Positions 1-5,345 are shown, counted from the stretch's first letter. The stretch is DNA of 5,797 bases from Nitrososphaeraceae archaeon (GCA_021155845.1 JAJNBK010000169.1:1-5797), one strand, 5' to 3'. Numbers and translations are program-made. Notes: a model not told the origin generated them from the letters alone.

Positions 1-256
1 TGTTAACATTCGAGATACCGGAGAAGGCATACATCAAGAAATATTACCAAGATTATTTACAAAGTTTGCTACCAAATCTTTTGCAGGCACTGGATTAGGG
101 CTGTATATTTCAAAAAGTATAATTGAAGAGCATGGGGGCAGAATGTGGGCTCAAAACAATTCTGACGGACAAGGAGCGACATTTACGTTTACACTACCTT
201 TAATGAACAATAATGGTCTGCAGTCAAACAAGGAAAGTGGGGAGGAAAAGAAGTAA
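1..256 (+). CDS. Sensor histidine kinase, C-terminal ATP-binding part (5' end outside the window)
   Basis: This is the last 84 residues of a histidine kinase, read from position 2 to the TAA at 254-256; the start lies upstream of the window. The visible part is the end of the HATPase_c domain. It has a G1 box (DTGEG, residues 5-9 of the fragment), an F-box-like stretch (LPRLFTKF, about 15-22), a G2 box (GTGLGL, 29-34) followed by the usual ISKSIIEEHGG helix, and a closing TFTFTLPL strand. A charged tail of about 17 residues follows. These motifs bind ATP for autophosphorylation of a histidine that would lie upstream. The sensor input, the phosphorylated His box and the N box cannot be seen, so the signal is unknown. 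A receiver gene starts 21 bp downstream and a second follows directly, so they are the likely phosphotransfer partners. The family call is very secure; partner specificity is inference. Confidence 0.96.
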   Translation, partial: VNIRDTGEGIHQEILPRLFTKFATKSFAGTGLGLYISKSIIEEHGGRMWAQNNSDGQGATFTFTLPLMNNNGLQSNKESGEEKK

Positions 257-277
257 GCATGTCACGGTCATCAAAAA

Positions 278-670
278 ATGAGTGAAGAAAAGAAGATTTT
301 AGTTGTAGATGACGAACCTGATAATGCTTCTATATTTACTATGGGTTTAGAAGACGGCGGATTTGAAGTCGATTCATTTATAGACCCTCTATTAGCACTA
401 TCTGCCTTTAAAGAAGATAGGAGGAGGAGGAAATACGACCTTCTAATTCTGGATATCAAAATGCCTGATATGAATGGCTTTGAATTATATGAACAAATAA
501 AGAAAATAGATAATAAAGTTCAAGTCTGCTTCTTGACAGCATTTGGAGAGGGGTATACTGAAGAATTCAAAAAAATGTTTCCATCATCCTCACTTGGTGT
601 TAGTTTTATCAGAAAACCTATTCGAGTGGATGATTTAGTAAAAAAAGTAAAGGAGATGATCATGACATAA
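278..670 (+). CDS. Single-domain response regulator (receiver only), copy 1
   Basis: The 130-residue protein is one CheY-like receiver domain with no output domain. The N-terminal acidic pair is D11-D12 after the ILVV strand. The phosphoacceptor is D59 in LLILDIKMPDMNG, the switch threonine is T87 (FLTA), and the conserved lysine is K113 before P114. All residues needed for phosphorylation are therefore present. With no DNA-binding or enzymatic output, it probably acts by protein contact or as a phosphorelay intermediate. The ATG at 278 is chosen because it puts the first strand five residues in, as usual. No good Shine-Dalgarno site is at proper spacing; a GGGGAGG at 236-242 is too far upstream. 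It follows the kinase by 21 bp and its TAA abuts the next start. A run of four arginines (residues 48-51), encoded by an AGG-type repeat, lies before the phosphoacceptor strand and is absent from the sister copy. Confidence 0.95.
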   Translation: MSEEKKILVVDDEPDNASIFTMGLEDGGFEVDSFIDPLLALSAFKEDRRRRKYDLLILDIKMPDMNGFELYEQIKKIDNKVQVCFLTAFGEGYTEEFKKMFPSSSLGVSFIRKPIRVDDLVKKVKEMIMT

Positions 671-1180
671 ATGGAAAGACCGACATTCCTAATGCATGAA
701 GGGACATCTGAAGGTAGAATTACCAAAGGTGATATTTATGAGCATACTTTCCTAAGTGAACCTGCCGGCACACAAAAGGAATCTGTGAATATCGCTACCG
801 TCGAAGAGAAAAGACTTTCCAAAGTAGTTTTAATTGTAGACGATGATCCAGATATGACTTCTGTCTTCGGTTTGGGTTTGCAAGATGAAGGATTTGAAGT
901 GTATACATTCAATGATCCTTTAGTGGCATTATCGCAGTTCAGACCAAACTTCTATGATCTCCTACTGGTTGATATCAATATGCCCAAAATGAATGGCATT
1001 GACCTATCTAGAAGACTGTTAGAATCGGATTCTAATGTTAAGATATGTTTTATTACTGCAGGGGAGGCAAACATAGAGGTATTAAGAGAACTCTATCCTA
1101 CTAGAGGTATAGGATGTTTTATTAAAAAACCCGTTACAATGGATCAGTTAGTTAGAAGGGTAAAGGCGGAATTAGAATAA
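671..1180 (+). CDS. Response regulator receiver protein with N-terminal extension, copy 2
   Basis: This 169-residue protein holds one receiver domain at about residues 50-169. It has acidic residues D57-D58 (plus D59), phosphoacceptor D101 in LLLVDINMPKMNG, switch T129 (FITA) and K153 before P154. It is a clear paralogue of the preceding receiver: both share patterns such as GLGL/MGLE, DPLxALS, MNG and FIxKP. A DNA segment, GGATTTGAAGT, is identical at 359-369 and 890-900, which points to tandem duplication. The first 49 or so residues match no domain I know and look polar and loosely structured. The ATG at 671 directly follows the upstream TAA, which suggests translational coupling. The alternatives are ATG at 692 or GTG at 785; the latter would remove most of the extension. 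No output domain follows. The receiver call is secure and the start is moderately secure. Confidence 0.93.
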   Translation: MERPTFLMHEGTSEGRITKGDIYEHTFLSEPAGTQKESVNIATVEEKRLSKVVLIVDDDPDMTSVFGLGLQDEGFEVYTFNDPLVALSQFRPNFYDLLLVDINMPKMNGIDLSRRLLESDSNVKICFITAGEANIEVLRELYPTRGIGCFIKKPVTMDQLVRRVKAELE

Positions 1181-1469
1181 CATGAAATAACATAGCAATT
1201 TATGAATCAAAGGTAATGACAGTTTGCCTGATACTGACTCTGATTGTACTAACTACTTCTCATATCCCATGTAGTAGGAAATCGTAAAACAACAAAGGAT
1301 TCTTACTGAATTATATTGGTATTAGAGAATGACATTAATTAACTGGAGAAGTAATTAGTTTCCCTAGTGTATTCTTCTGCTGAGCTAAAATATTATTTGC
1401 TGCAGAGCATTAGAATAAGAGGATAAAGAAAGAGATAGATAAATAGATAAACTATTTTGGACTAATCAA
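1181..1469. other. Convergent intergenic region without a recognisable gene
   Basis: This 289-bp AT-rich gap separates the receiver operon (plus strand) from the DUF2171-like gene (minus strand). I found no tRNA-like or C/D-box-like pattern. It contains a TTAATTAA palindrome near 1334-1341 and a GATA/AAAT-rich repetitive purine stretch from about 1420 to 1453. It also holds a 23-codon hydrophobic reading frame (1216-1287), which I do not annotate as a gene. Confidence 0.6.
1412..1460 (-). terminator. Pyrimidine-rich probable transcription exit of the DUF2171-like gene
   Basis: Read on the minus strand, this stretch is almost entirely T and C with scattered A (repeats such as TTTATCTATTTATCTATC). 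It starts about 10 bases after the stop codon at 1470. Archaeal RNA polymerase terminates at T-rich non-template tracts without needing a hairpin, so this is a reasonable terminator. No T run is longer than three or four bases, so the call is weak. Confidence 0.35.
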
Positions 1470-1748
1470 TCATTTGTTTTTATTTCCGACTTCAAAAATA
1501 TTAAGTAGCTGCGATGGTATTTTGAGATAAACGTCACTTCCGTCATAATAATCCACTTTAGACTTTGGCATAATGAATCGGTGTATTGTTATGACTCCAT
1601 CAGAAATGACAATTTCATCCTCTGTCTGTGCTATAACAGTTCCAGTTCTTTTTCTGTCTGATGCTATGACTCCCTTATGCGATTTGATAATAGCATCCCA
1701 GTTAATTGGATTTTCTTCGGGATTAGTCATAGTCTGGTGCATATACAT
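1470..1748 (-). CDS. Small DUF2171 / PRC-barrel-like protein
   Basis: The protein has up to 92 residues. From about residue 23 it follows the layout of DUF2171 and PRC-barrel-like domains: a 'G-V-I-A-S-D-x-K-x-x-G-T-V' strand-turn-strand (26-39), a short acidic turn (DEIVISDGV), then 'IMPKSKVDYYDGSDVYLKI' (59-77), which matches the usual 'IP-x-S-x-V-x-x-x-D-G-x-x-V-x-L' ending. Such small beta-barrel proteins occur in archaea and bacteria, often linked with stress or RNA-related roles, but no specific function can be assigned. Three in-frame ATGs are near the start: 1748, 1742 and 1730. A TATA-like element at 1755-1768 lies too close to the first and at a typical leaderless distance from the third. 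The true protein may therefore begin MTNPEENP, giving 86 residues. The family match is from memory of the pattern and is moderate. Confidence 0.72.
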   Translation of the reverse strand: MYMHQTMTNPEENPINWDAIIKSHKGVIASDRKRTGTVIAQTEDEIVISDGVITIHRFIMPKSKVDYYDGSDVYLKIPSQLLNIFEVGNKNK

Positions 1749-1754
1749 TACAGC

Positions 1755-1768
1755 AATTATAGTTTTTA
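1755..1768 (-). promoter_or_regulatory. TATA-like promoter element favouring the ATG at 1730
   Basis: The minus strand reads TAAAAACTATAATT here. Its centre lies about 30 bases before the ATG at 1730, which fits an archaeal TATA box with an almost leaderless transcript. It lies only about 12 bases before the ATG at 1748, which would be too close. No Shine-Dalgarno motif is visible before any of the three ATGs. Confidence 0.45.
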
Positions 1769-1812
1769 GATGAGCTCAGCTTTTATTGCAGATTTTCTGG
1801 AATTTCTGTCAA

Positions 1813-2184
1813 TCAATTTGTATATGTTCCTCTAGTTGCAGTTCCATAGTCTAGATTAGCCTTCTTTCTTAAATATGGCACAAGCCTATAGTGAATTGAA
1901 TAAAGTCCTCTATCTCTTTTTATGATACCTTTATTCATTAAAGAAATTAGCCCTCCTGAGCGTCTTGGAGTGGATAACTGAATACTATGAGTTTTACTGA
2001 ATTCATTACTTTTGATACGGTATTCTCGAAGGGTGAAAAATTGCCTGTTTTTCTCTAATACTAAAGGCCATACTACCTGTTCCCATATTAATCTACGACT
2101 CTCAGTTGAAGATGCATGTTTTCCTTTTTCTCTACTCCTTCTCTTGGCGACCTGTTCTAAGGAGAGTCGATTATGATAAGGCAT
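1813..2184 (-). CDS. Basic small protein, probable winged-helix DNA-binding
   Basis: I do not recognise the family of this 123-residue protein. It is strongly basic, with an Arg/Lys-rich N-terminus (residues 10-32, including AKRRSREKGK). Residues about 48-107 look like a winged helix: TLREYRIKSNEF as a first helix, then a polar link, then a candidate recognition helix GGLISLMNKGIIKR, and a hairpin-like DRGLYSIHYRLV (91-102) in the wing position. Pattern 'L-x-x-L-x-x-K-G-I-I-K-R-x-x-x-x-Y-x-I' is typical of winged-helix ends. That suggests nucleic-acid binding, possibly transcriptional regulation. The ATG at 2184 is the first in frame, with a TATA-like element about 24-28 bases upstream. A 15-bp palindrome overlaps that element, which could allow self-regulation. 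It is followed by the DUF2171-like gene on the same strand. Function is inference from predicted fold only. Confidence 0.6.
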   Translation of the reverse strand: MPYHNRLSLEQVAKRRSREKGKHASSTESRRLIWEQVVWPLVLEKNRQFFTLREYRIKSNEFSKTHSIQLSTPRRSGGLISLMNKGIIKRDRGLYSIHYRLVPYLRKKANLDYGTATRGTYTN

Positions 2185-2424
2185 AGCAGCTGCTGCAAAA
2201 TATCATATTTTACACTTTTTCATCTTTAAATACTCAAAAATAAATCTCGAGTGCAATATAAAGACGAGGCGAAAAATTGGGATGTGAATGCTAATACTAT
2301 GATATAAAGGTTATAAGAATATACGTTTATTACCCATAATCCCAAAGGAACATTTCCTAGCCTAGTTGCTATAGACTTTTCATATGTTAAAGCCGATTAG
2401 CATGTGCTACTCTGGGAAGCATAG
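2185..2424. other. Intergenic region upstream of the winged-helix-like gene
   Basis: This 240-bp AT-rich gap lies between two minus-strand genes. Its left end carries the promoter and two palindromes of the winged-helix-like gene. Further right are a small inverted repeat AGGAACATTTCCT (2346-2358) and a near-palindrome TAGCATGTGCTA (2398-2409). I see no clear poly-T terminator for the roadblock-like gene and no RNA gene. Confidence 0.5.
2197..2211 (-). promoter_or_regulatory. TATA-like element overlapping a perfect 15-bp palindrome
   Basis: The plus strand reads AAAATATCATATTTT, a perfect palindrome with 7-bp arms around one central base. On the minus strand the overlapping TAAAATAT (2205-2212) is centred about 24 bases before the ATG at 2184, the distance expected of a TATA box for a leaderless message. 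A second perfect palindrome, AGCAGCTGCT (2185-2194), touches the start codon. A dimeric regulator could bind either, but the first is so AT-rich that it may just be promoter composition. Confidence 0.45.
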
Positions 2425-2826
2425 TCATAGTTTGGTATTAACTTCGGCAGCTATCAATTGTTTTATTTTTTCGATGAAATTGTCATCTTCACAATCAAAT
2501 GAACGTTCTAATGCCAGTCCAACTAGTATTTCATGTGATGATATATTCAGCAGCATCAATTTGCAGTTATTATAAATTGTGATTATTATTTGGGCTTCAC
2601 CAAAAATACCTTTCACTTCGTTAACCACACTTAGAGTAGCAGCTGCTAAACTTCCACCGTACCTTTCACCGTCTTGGGTTACACCAAATGTTTCTTTGAA
2701 TGATGGCTTAGATTTGGCTCCAAGAATATTTCCATTGCTTCTTATTATAGATACAGCCCAAATCCTAGTGTCAATAGATAAAACTTTATCTAAGATTGCT
2801 TTTGCATCGGTTTGATTAATTGACAT
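2425..2826 (-). CDS. Roadblock/LC7-like small protein
   Basis: The protein has 133 residues. Its alternation of predicted elements fits the roadblock/LC7 (profilin-like) fold and the related small archaeal families. It has an N-terminal helix (AKAILDKVLSID, 8-19), a strand RIWAVSIIRSNG (21-32), a strand ILGAKSK (34-40), and a long central helix SLAAATLSVVNEVKGIF (59-75). Then come strands AQIIITIYNN (78-87), KLMLLNIS (89-96) and EILVGLAL (99-106), and a closing helix EDDNFIEKIKQLIAA (113-127). The phrase 'A-V-x-I-I-x-x-N-G-x-I-L' is the usual opening. Such proteins in archaea are thought to partner small GTPases or act as signalling scaffolds; no GTPase gene is in this window. The ATG at 2826 is supported by a GGAGAAGG site 8 bases upstream. 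The gene is divergent from the solute-binding protein. Fold is moderately supported; partner unknown. Confidence 0.7.
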   Translation of the reverse strand: MSINQTDAKAILDKVLSIDTRIWAVSIIRSNGNILGAKSKPSFKETFGVTQDGERYGGSLAAATLSVVNEVKGIFGEAQIIITIYNNCKLMLLNISSHEILVGLALERSFDCEDDNFIEKIKQLIAAEVNTKL

Positions 2827-2834
2827 TGTATTAT

Positions 2835-2842
2835 CCTTCTCC
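2835..2842 (-). promoter_or_regulatory. Shine-Dalgarno-like site for the roadblock-like gene
   Basis: The minus strand reads GGAGAAGG, with 8 bases between it and the ATG at 2826. This is a good ribosome-binding site and fixes that start. It is unusual here, because the other genes seem to be leaderless or coupled. Confidence 0.55.
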
Positions 2843-2868
2843 GTCTGTCTTTTTGTTTGGTAACTCTG

Positions 2869-2881
2869 GTTTATTATATGA
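2869..2881 (-). promoter_or_regulatory. TATA-like promoter of the roadblock-like gene
   Basis: The minus strand reads CATATAATAAA at 2880-2870. Transcription starting about 26 bases downstream, near 2848, would give a leader of roughly 20 bases that just includes the GGAGAAGG site. Promoter and ribosome-binding site are thus consistent with each other. Confidence 0.5.
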
Positions 2882-2894
2882 GGTTATTGGTTTC

Positions 2895-2912
2895 TCTCAA
2901 TCCGCTTTGAGA
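2895..2912. repeat. Inverted repeat TCTCAA-N6-TTGAGA in the divergent promoter region
   Basis: Six-base perfect arms are separated by six bases (TCCGCT). The element lies about 15 bp upstream of the TATA-like box of the minus-strand roadblock-like gene and about 90 bp before the solute-binding protein start. Its size fits a dimeric-regulator operator, but a 6-bp repeat of this kind can also occur by chance. Confidence 0.4.
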
Positions 2913-2951
2913 TGAGCAAGATATATGAGGACAAAAATTCAGGATATGATA

Positions 2952-2984
2952 TACAGCAGAGACTTTTAATCTGACTCTGCTGTA
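2952..2984. promoter_or_regulatory. Perfect 10-bp inverted repeat before the solute-binding protein gene, candidate operator or leader hairpin
   Basis: The arms TACAGCAGAG (2952-2961) and CTCTGCTGTA (2975-2984) match perfectly around a 13-base spacer, ending 15 bases before the ATG at 3000. The arm centres are 23 bp apart, close to two helical turns, as expected for a dimeric operator. The spacer holds CTTTTAAT (2963-2970), a TATA-like stretch about 33 bases before the start codon, so a bound protein would cover the core promoter. Alternatively, if transcription starts near 2951 from the GATATATG element at about 2921-2928, the repeat would form a stem-loop at the very 5' end of the message. 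The sequence is directly seen; the role is inference. Confidence 0.55.
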
Positions 2985-2999
2985 GATTGCTTCATCCTT

Positions 3000-4373
3000 A
3001 TGATTAGACGATTGGCAAAATCTTCCAATAGAGCAATTTCTCTGTATTTTATTTTCTTTTACATTATAGCATTTGGCCTCATTTCTAATGCTAATACTTT
3101 AGTGTCGATAGCGGAGGCAACAACAGAAAAGGACAATCAAGTTATGCTTAGAGCCATTTTGACCGATTTAGGCGATCCTAATAGATGGCAAACCTTATTT
3201 CAGCCTGCATTAGAGGAGTTAAGGAAAAGACACCCTGAGCTGGACGTTCAGCTAAATTATACGACTTTTCCATATAATATGACCAGGGCAGCACTTTTAG
3301 AATCACTATCAAACAAGACTGCTATTGACGTAATTTCAGTTGATCAGATCTGGCTTGGAGAGTTAGCTGAAAAGGGCTTTTTATCTGACCTGACCAATAA
3401 AACCCAAGACTGGGGAAAATTACCGGATTTTTATGAAGCAAATTTAGACGGTACCATTTTCAATGACAAGATATACGGAATCTGGGCCTGGACTGATGTA
3501 CGGGGTATATGGTATTGGAAGGATATCCTAAAAAAATCCAATGTAAGTCCAGATTCTTTAAGAACATGGGAAGGATATCTTGAAGCCGCAAAAAAGATTA
3601 ATAGCACTATTCAGGCTGAAAAAGAAGAAGGCACTTCCACGCTAGTGCAACCTATGCACCTCAACGGTGATGTTAATGCACCTGATGTATGGTATCCGTA
3701 TTTGTGGATGCTTGGTGGATCTATAGTTGAAAACAGACCCGGACATCCAACAAAGGATTCTTATTGGTTCCCAAGTTATAATAGCACTGAAGGAGTCAGG
3801 GCCCTTGAATTTCTCAAAAGGCAAATTGACATAGGGCTCAAACCGCAACCAAGAATTGATGACCCGTTTGTAGACAAGAAATTTGCAGTAATGCTATCAG
3901 GATCATGGATGCCTAGCATCTTCCCTAGAGGAACGAATATTGCGGAGATAGTAGGTTTCTTACCTGCGTTTCCAGTACCAAATGACAGTGTCCAAACAAC
4001 AACAATGATGGGTGGTTGGCAGTTTGGTATTCCTTCTACCTCTACTCACAAAGACCTGGCTTGGGAACTTATTACTGTAATGTTAGAACCTGAAATTTTT
4101 GCACCATGGCTACAGCGGTACGGATACCTTCCTACACAAGCATCAATAGGTGAAGGCCCATATTCAATGCAGTTAGAGCAGTCCATCCCCTATTATCAAG
4201 AAATGATCTCTATGATTGAGTTTGGTGGAAGTAGACCTAGCATCCCTGAGTACTCAGAGATATCCAATCATATAAAGCAAGCACTGGATGAAGTCTTCTC
4301 CAGTGCAAAGGAATCTGAACAAGCACTAGATGACGCCGCTGCAAAATCGGCTAAAGTTCTAGGTTGGTCATAA
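3000..4373 (+). CDS. ABC transporter extracellular solute-binding protein, family 1 (sugar-type)
   Basis: The 457-residue protein has the usual length and layout of CUT1/maltose-type binding proteins. A basic N-terminus (MIRRLAKSSNR) is followed by a hydrophobic segment at about residues 13-38, ending near SIAEA, which acts as a signal peptide or membrane anchor. No lipobox cysteine is present. Family landmarks are a first-lobe segment DVISVDQIWLGELAEKGFLSDLT (110-132), YGIWAWTDVRGIWYWKDILKKS (159-180) before a TWEGYLEAAKKI helix, KFAVMLSGSWMPSIF (294-308), and the hinge-side GGWQFGIPSTSTHKDLAWELI (338-358). Many aromatics (W118, W162, W164, W171, W173) could stack on a sugar. It probably captures a sugar, oligosaccharide or glycerol-phosphate-like solute outside the cell. 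Eight N-X-S/T sequons (N86, 93, 105, 133, 181, 201, 261, 328) suggest glycosylation. No permease or ATPase is adjacent, so it looks monocistronic. Exact substrate is unknown. Confidence 0.93.
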   Translation: MIRRLAKSSNRAISLYFIFFYIIAFGLISNANTLVSIAEATTEKDNQVMLRAILTDLGDPNRWQTLFQPALEELRKRHPELDVQLNYTTFPYNMTRAALLESLSNKTAIDVISVDQIWLGELAEKGFLSDLTNKTQDWGKLPDFYEANLDGTIFNDKIYGIWAWTDVRGIWYWKDILKKSNVSPDSLRTWEGYLEAAKKINSTIQAEKEEGTSTLVQPMHLNGDVNAPDVWYPYLWMLGGSIVENRPGHPTKDSYWFPSYNSTEGVRALEFLKRQIDIGLKPQPRIDDPFVDKKFAVMLSGSWMPSIFPRGTNIAEIVGFLPAFPVPNDSVQTTTMMGGWQFGIPSTSTHKDLAWELITVMLEPEIFAPWLQRYGYLPTQASIGEGPYSMQLEQSIPYYQEMISMIEFGGSRPSIPEYSEISNHIKQALDEVFSSAKESEQALDDAAAKSAKVLGWS

Positions 4374-4374
4374 A

Positions 4375-4412
4375 CAAGATTCATTCATCTTGCCAATTCT
4401 TCATTTTTTTTT
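4375..4412 (+). terminator. Hairpin plus T9 tract after the solute-binding protein gene
   Basis: Starting just after the stop codon, CAAGAT (4375-4380) and ATCTTG (4387-4392) form a perfect 6-bp stem with a 6-base loop. A run of nine T (4404-4412) follows 11 bases later. The T run alone is a good archaeal termination signal; the hairpin may add to it. This ends the transcript before the convergent glycosyltransferase gene. Confidence 0.65.
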
Positions 4413-4478
4413 CCTAGCATTAGATTAAGAAGGTTTTACGGACATTGCCTATATCTAGGGAGTTTGACTATCCCAACA

Positions 4479-5321
4479 TTATTTCGTATAAGGTATTGTT
4501 CTTCCGATAGCAAGACCAGCAAGAAATGGAACAATCTTTAATACTCTCAAAGCGATCGATTGTGCAGACTGAATATCAAATGTCAGACCTTTTCGGAATC
4601 GGATATTCCTCAAGATCAGTTTTTTGTAAAGACTATTTTTAACAAGGGGCTTCATATTTTTACCATATATGTAATTTTTATGGAAGTATTCTATCAGAGA
4701 GGATAGGTCCTTGTGTAACAGCGCCTTAGAAATTGCCCCTATCCTAGAAGAGTGGCTTAATCTGTGTGCATAGTAATAAATCAAACAGTCCTCATTGATC
4801 CCTAATTCATGCATATGGCAAACAATATCTAGCTTCTTAAAAACTGCATCAAGAAGAGAATGTTTATAGAACCTAGGAATTAGGAAGCCTGAAAGAGGAT
4901 CAATATTTCTTTCCCATAACTTATTTACTAACTTACGATCTGCTGCAATTAATTTCTGCAAAAAAGAATCTATCCTGGAGGATTCTTCTTCAAGATAGAG
5001 CATATCATTATTAGGAAACATTGAGAGGGAACGTTGTAGAATATTTGAACAGGCAAGTATTTGATCGGAGTCCAGGTATAGGATATAGTCTCCTTTACTA
5101 GCCTTAAATCCCAAGAACCTGGCTCCAAGAAGTCCCCATTGTGTTTCAATGATCTTCGCTGAGTATTCTCTTGCTATTTCAATGGTTCTGTCGGTACTTT
5201 GACTGTCTACTATTACCAATTCTGTGTTAGGATATGTTTGATTAACAATCGACTGTAGACAGCTATCTAATGTGTTTGCTGAATTTCTAGTGGGTATAAC
5301 AATAGATATCAGGGGTTGCAC
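4479..5321 (-). CDS. Family 2 (GT-A) glycosyltransferase with C-terminal hydrophobic segment
   Basis: From the chosen GTG at 5321 the protein has 280 residues and begins (M)QPLISIVIPTRNSANTL, the classic GT2 opening. Numbered from that start, IVDSQSTDRT (37-46) is the nucleotide-sugar loop, YLDSDQ (82-87) carries the metal-binding DxD motif (D84, D86), and LGINEDCLIYYYA (173-185) holds the ED pair typical of the catalytic-base region. A mildly hydrophobic stretch at about 257-276 (ALRVLKIVPFLAGLAIGRTI) may anchor it to the membrane. It would transfer a sugar from a nucleotide donor to a lipid, glycan or protein-linked acceptor facing the cytoplasm; donor and acceptor cannot be told. An upstream in-frame TTG at 5345 would add eight residues (MLIVIYSI); no ATG is available. 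The GTG is preferred because of the family's usual N-terminus and promoter spacing. A same-strand unknown gene precedes it by 25-49 bp. Confidence 0.9.
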   Translation of the reverse strand: MQPLISIVIPTRNSANTLDSCLQSIVNQTYPNTELVIVDSQSTDRTIEIAREYSAKIIETQWGLLGARFLGFKASKGDYILYLDSDQILACSNILQRSLSMFPNNDMLYLEEESSRIDSFLQKLIAADRKLVNKLWERNIDPLSGFLIPRFYKHSLLDAVFKKLDIVCHMHELGINEDCLIYYYAHRLSHSSRIGAISKALLHKDLSSLIEYFHKNYIYGKNMKPLVKNSLYKKLILRNIRFRKGLTFDIQSAQSIALRVLKIVPFLAGLAIGRTIPYTK

Positions 5322-5345
5322 TATAGAGTATATTACGATAAGCAA

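Noticed and set aside
271..726. Minus-strand open frames (271-459 and 520-726) opposite the first receiver and the start of the second
   Set aside because: They are antisense to well-supported receiver genes and show no domain pattern; they reflect AT-rich coding complement.
1420..1453. GATA/AAAT-rich repeat considered as a CRISPR or iteron-like array
   Set aside because: The units are 4-8 bases, irregular and without spacers; it is better explained as a low-complexity termination tract.
1573..1773. Plus-strand 66-codon frame opposite the DUF2171-like gene
   Set aside because: It is the mirror of a gene with a recognisable fold, and its hydrophobic composition is the expected antisense of that sequence.
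2200..2424. Possible tRNA or C/D-box RNA in the gap
   Set aside because: No T-loop consensus, acceptor stem pairing or paired C and D boxes could be found on either strand.
2185..2648. AGCAGCTGCT palindrome present at 2185-2194 and again at about 2639-2648 as a possible repeated site
   Set aside because: The second copy lies in the roadblock-like coding sequence, where it encodes alanines (the AAA of residues 61-63), so the match is most likely a codon coincidence.
2384..2815. Plus-strand frames (2384-2575 and 2579-2815) opposite the roadblock-like gene
   Set aside because: The minus-strand frame has a good ribosome site, a promoter and a sensible fold; the plus-strand frames have none.
3642..3848. 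Minus-strand 68-codon frame inside the solute-binding protein gene
   Set aside because: It is fully antisense to a secure gene and has no motif or promoter.
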